Part shown: in pieces, positions 14,982 to 16,012 of the stretch | Layout of the letters: every line of letters starts with the position of its first letter | Position numbering within the stretch: the stretch's first letter is position 1 | NCBI GenBank assembly: GCA_017402895.1 | Contig: JAFPLG010000002.1 | Span: 1-16,012, forward strand | Reading direction: 5' to 3' | Length of the DNA: 16,012 bases | Source: Paludibacteraceae bacterium | GTDB lineage: Bacteria; Bacteroidota; Bacteroidia; Bacteroidales; Paludibacteraceae | Position numbers and translations under genes: made by a program | The notes under the pieces: model-generated | Seen by the model: the letters and a program-made list of their open reading frames with translations, nothing else | Databases searched by the model: none | What the model was told of the DNA's origin: nothing

Positions 14982-16012
14982 GTGAAAAAAATTGTTTTTG
15001 GCTTTATTGCCCTTTTCGTTTCCGCAACGATGTTTGCGGAGCGTGTATCCGTTGAAGACGCTACGCTTGTAGCTAACCATTTCATGAATCCTGCCGCTAC
15101 GTCGGCTGTTAAGAAAGCCGCGCCTACCAAGCGCATGGTACACAAGGCCGTAGCAGAGGAAAACCTGTATTACATCTACCAGAATGCTGATGGCGAAGGT
15201 TGGGTGATTGTCGCTGCAGACGATGCCGTAATGCCTATTCTGGCTTATTCCGAGACCGGTACGTTTCGTACCGACAACATGCCGGTAAATATCCGCAAAT
15301 GGATGGGCAAGTACAATAACTTCATCCGGAAGATTGAAGATGACGGCGTTATGGCAAGCGCAGAGACGCAAGCCGAGTGGAAAGCCCTGCGCAACGGTGC
15401 ACGCAAATCCACAGCGGCTGCCGTGGTAGGGCCGCTGATCAAGACCACGTGGGATCAAGACGCTCCGTACAATAACCTCTGCCCGGGAACCGGCAGCAAC
15501 AAGGCTTACACCGGTTGTGTAGCTACCGCCATGGCACAGGTGATGAACTATTGGCAATGGCCGGTAAAGGGTACAGGTAGTCACAGCTATCAACCACTTG
15601 ACCCGAATAGCGATACCGGCGCCACCTCCAAGCGTTATGGCACACAGTCTGCTAACTTCGGCAACACGACCTACGACTGGGCCAATATGAAGAACAGTTA
15701 TAGCGGCAGTTATACCGACGCAGAGGCAACGGCTGTGGCTACCCTCATGTTCCACTGCGGTGTGGCTACCGAAATGATGTACGGTAACGATGCCGATGGT
15801 GGTTCCGGAACCTACACGGTCAACTATGGCGACGAGGAAGACCACGCATGCGCTCAGAACGCATTGTGGATGAACTTCGGTTACAAGAAATCCACTCTTA
15901 CCGGCTATATGCGTGACGGCCTTACCTACCAGGGCACACAGTACTATAAGAAGTGGTCAGACAGCGAGTGGACCGCAATGATTAAGGCCGAGCTCGACCT
16001 GAATCACCCCAT
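14982..16012 (+). CDS. second C10-family cysteine peptidase (cut by window edge)
   Basis: The first 343 codons of a paralogue of the preceding gene; the 3' end lies outside the window. The GTG at 14982 is chosen because it gives a full signal peptide (MKKIVFGFIALFVSATMFA); the next in-frame ATG would delete it. The propeptide (LYYIYQNADGEGWVIVAADD) and catalytic Cys179 in YTGCVATAMAQVMNYWQWPV are present. The catalytic His has not been reached when the sequence ends at ELDLNHP. Compared with the first peptidase, the core around the active Cys is alike (CVATA, WPVKGTGS), but the remainder is clearly diverged, so the duplication is old. There are 32 bases between the genes, with an A-rich stretch before the start and no terminator, suggesting co-transcription. 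Confidence 0.92.
   Translation, partial: MKKIVFGFIALFVSATMFAERVSVEDATLVANHFMNPAATSAVKKAAPTKRMVHKAVAEENLYYIYQNADGEGWVIVAADDAVMPILAYSETGTFRTDNMPVNIRKWMGKYNNFIRKIEDDGVMASAETQAEWKALRNGARKSTAAAVVGPLIKTTWDQDAPYNNLCPGTGSNKAYTGCVATAMAQVMNYWQWPVKGTGSHSYQPLDPNSDTGATSKRYGTQSANFGNTTYDWANMKNSYSGSYTDAEATAVATLMFHCGVATEMMYGNDADGGSGTYTVNYGDEEDHACAQNALWMNFGYKKSTLTGYMRDGLTYQGTQYYKKWSDSEWTAMIKAELDLNHP

Noticed and set aside
14943..15845. 300-codon open frame on the minus strand
   Set aside because: Mirror of the C10 peptidase gene on the plus strand; composition (many V, H, G, T) is typical of an antisense shadow and no family is recognisable.

Overview
The window comes from a member of the Bacteroidota, most likely the order Bacteroidales. 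Three things point there. Three gene starts are preceded by the phylum's own promoter type (TTTG, 19-20 bases, TAnnTTTG). The gene set is typical: an EF-G2-like factor, the Bacteroidota form of TsaD, an AddB-like PD-(D/E)XK nuclease without a Walker A motif, Kdo transferase, and streptopain-like C10 peptidases. Ribosome binding sites are A-rich or absent. No mobile element, CRISPR array, rRNA or tRNA was seen.

Layout. (1) 1-1363, minus strand: a small secreted protein of unknown role, followed after 23 bases by the 5' part of an EF-G2-like translation factor that leaves the window. (2) 1364-1948: an AT-rich divergent intergenic region with two outward promoters and a long imperfect palindrome. 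(3) 1949-9286, plus strand: uvrA (nucleotide excision repair), a CPA2-type cation:proton antiporter and an AddB-like recombination nuclease, closely packed and probably one transcription unit. (4) 9272-10886, minus strand: tsaD (tRNA t6A modification) and an overlapping exosortase-like membrane protease gene. This unit converges on and overlaps the previous one by 15 bases. (5) 10887-10976: interleaved divergent promoters for tsaD and waaA. (6) 10977-16012, plus strand: waaA (lipid A Kdo transferase), hisS (histidyl-tRNA synthetase), then two tandem secreted C10 cysteine peptidases, the second cut by the window end.

Most genes are housekeeping: translation (EF-G2-like, TsaD, HisS), DNA repair (UvrA, AddB-like) and outer-membrane biogenesis (WaaA). 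The secreted peptidases, the exosortase-like protein and the 316-residue secreted protein are the accessory part.

The most unusual signal is not a gene. Four short arrays of 7-bp tandem units, with different unit sequences, lie in or beside these housekeeping genes. Two supply the stop codons of uvrA and waaA. The other two sit inside the reading frames of tsaD and hisS and are translated. They look like an active class of heptanucleotide repeat that spreads or expands in this genome.
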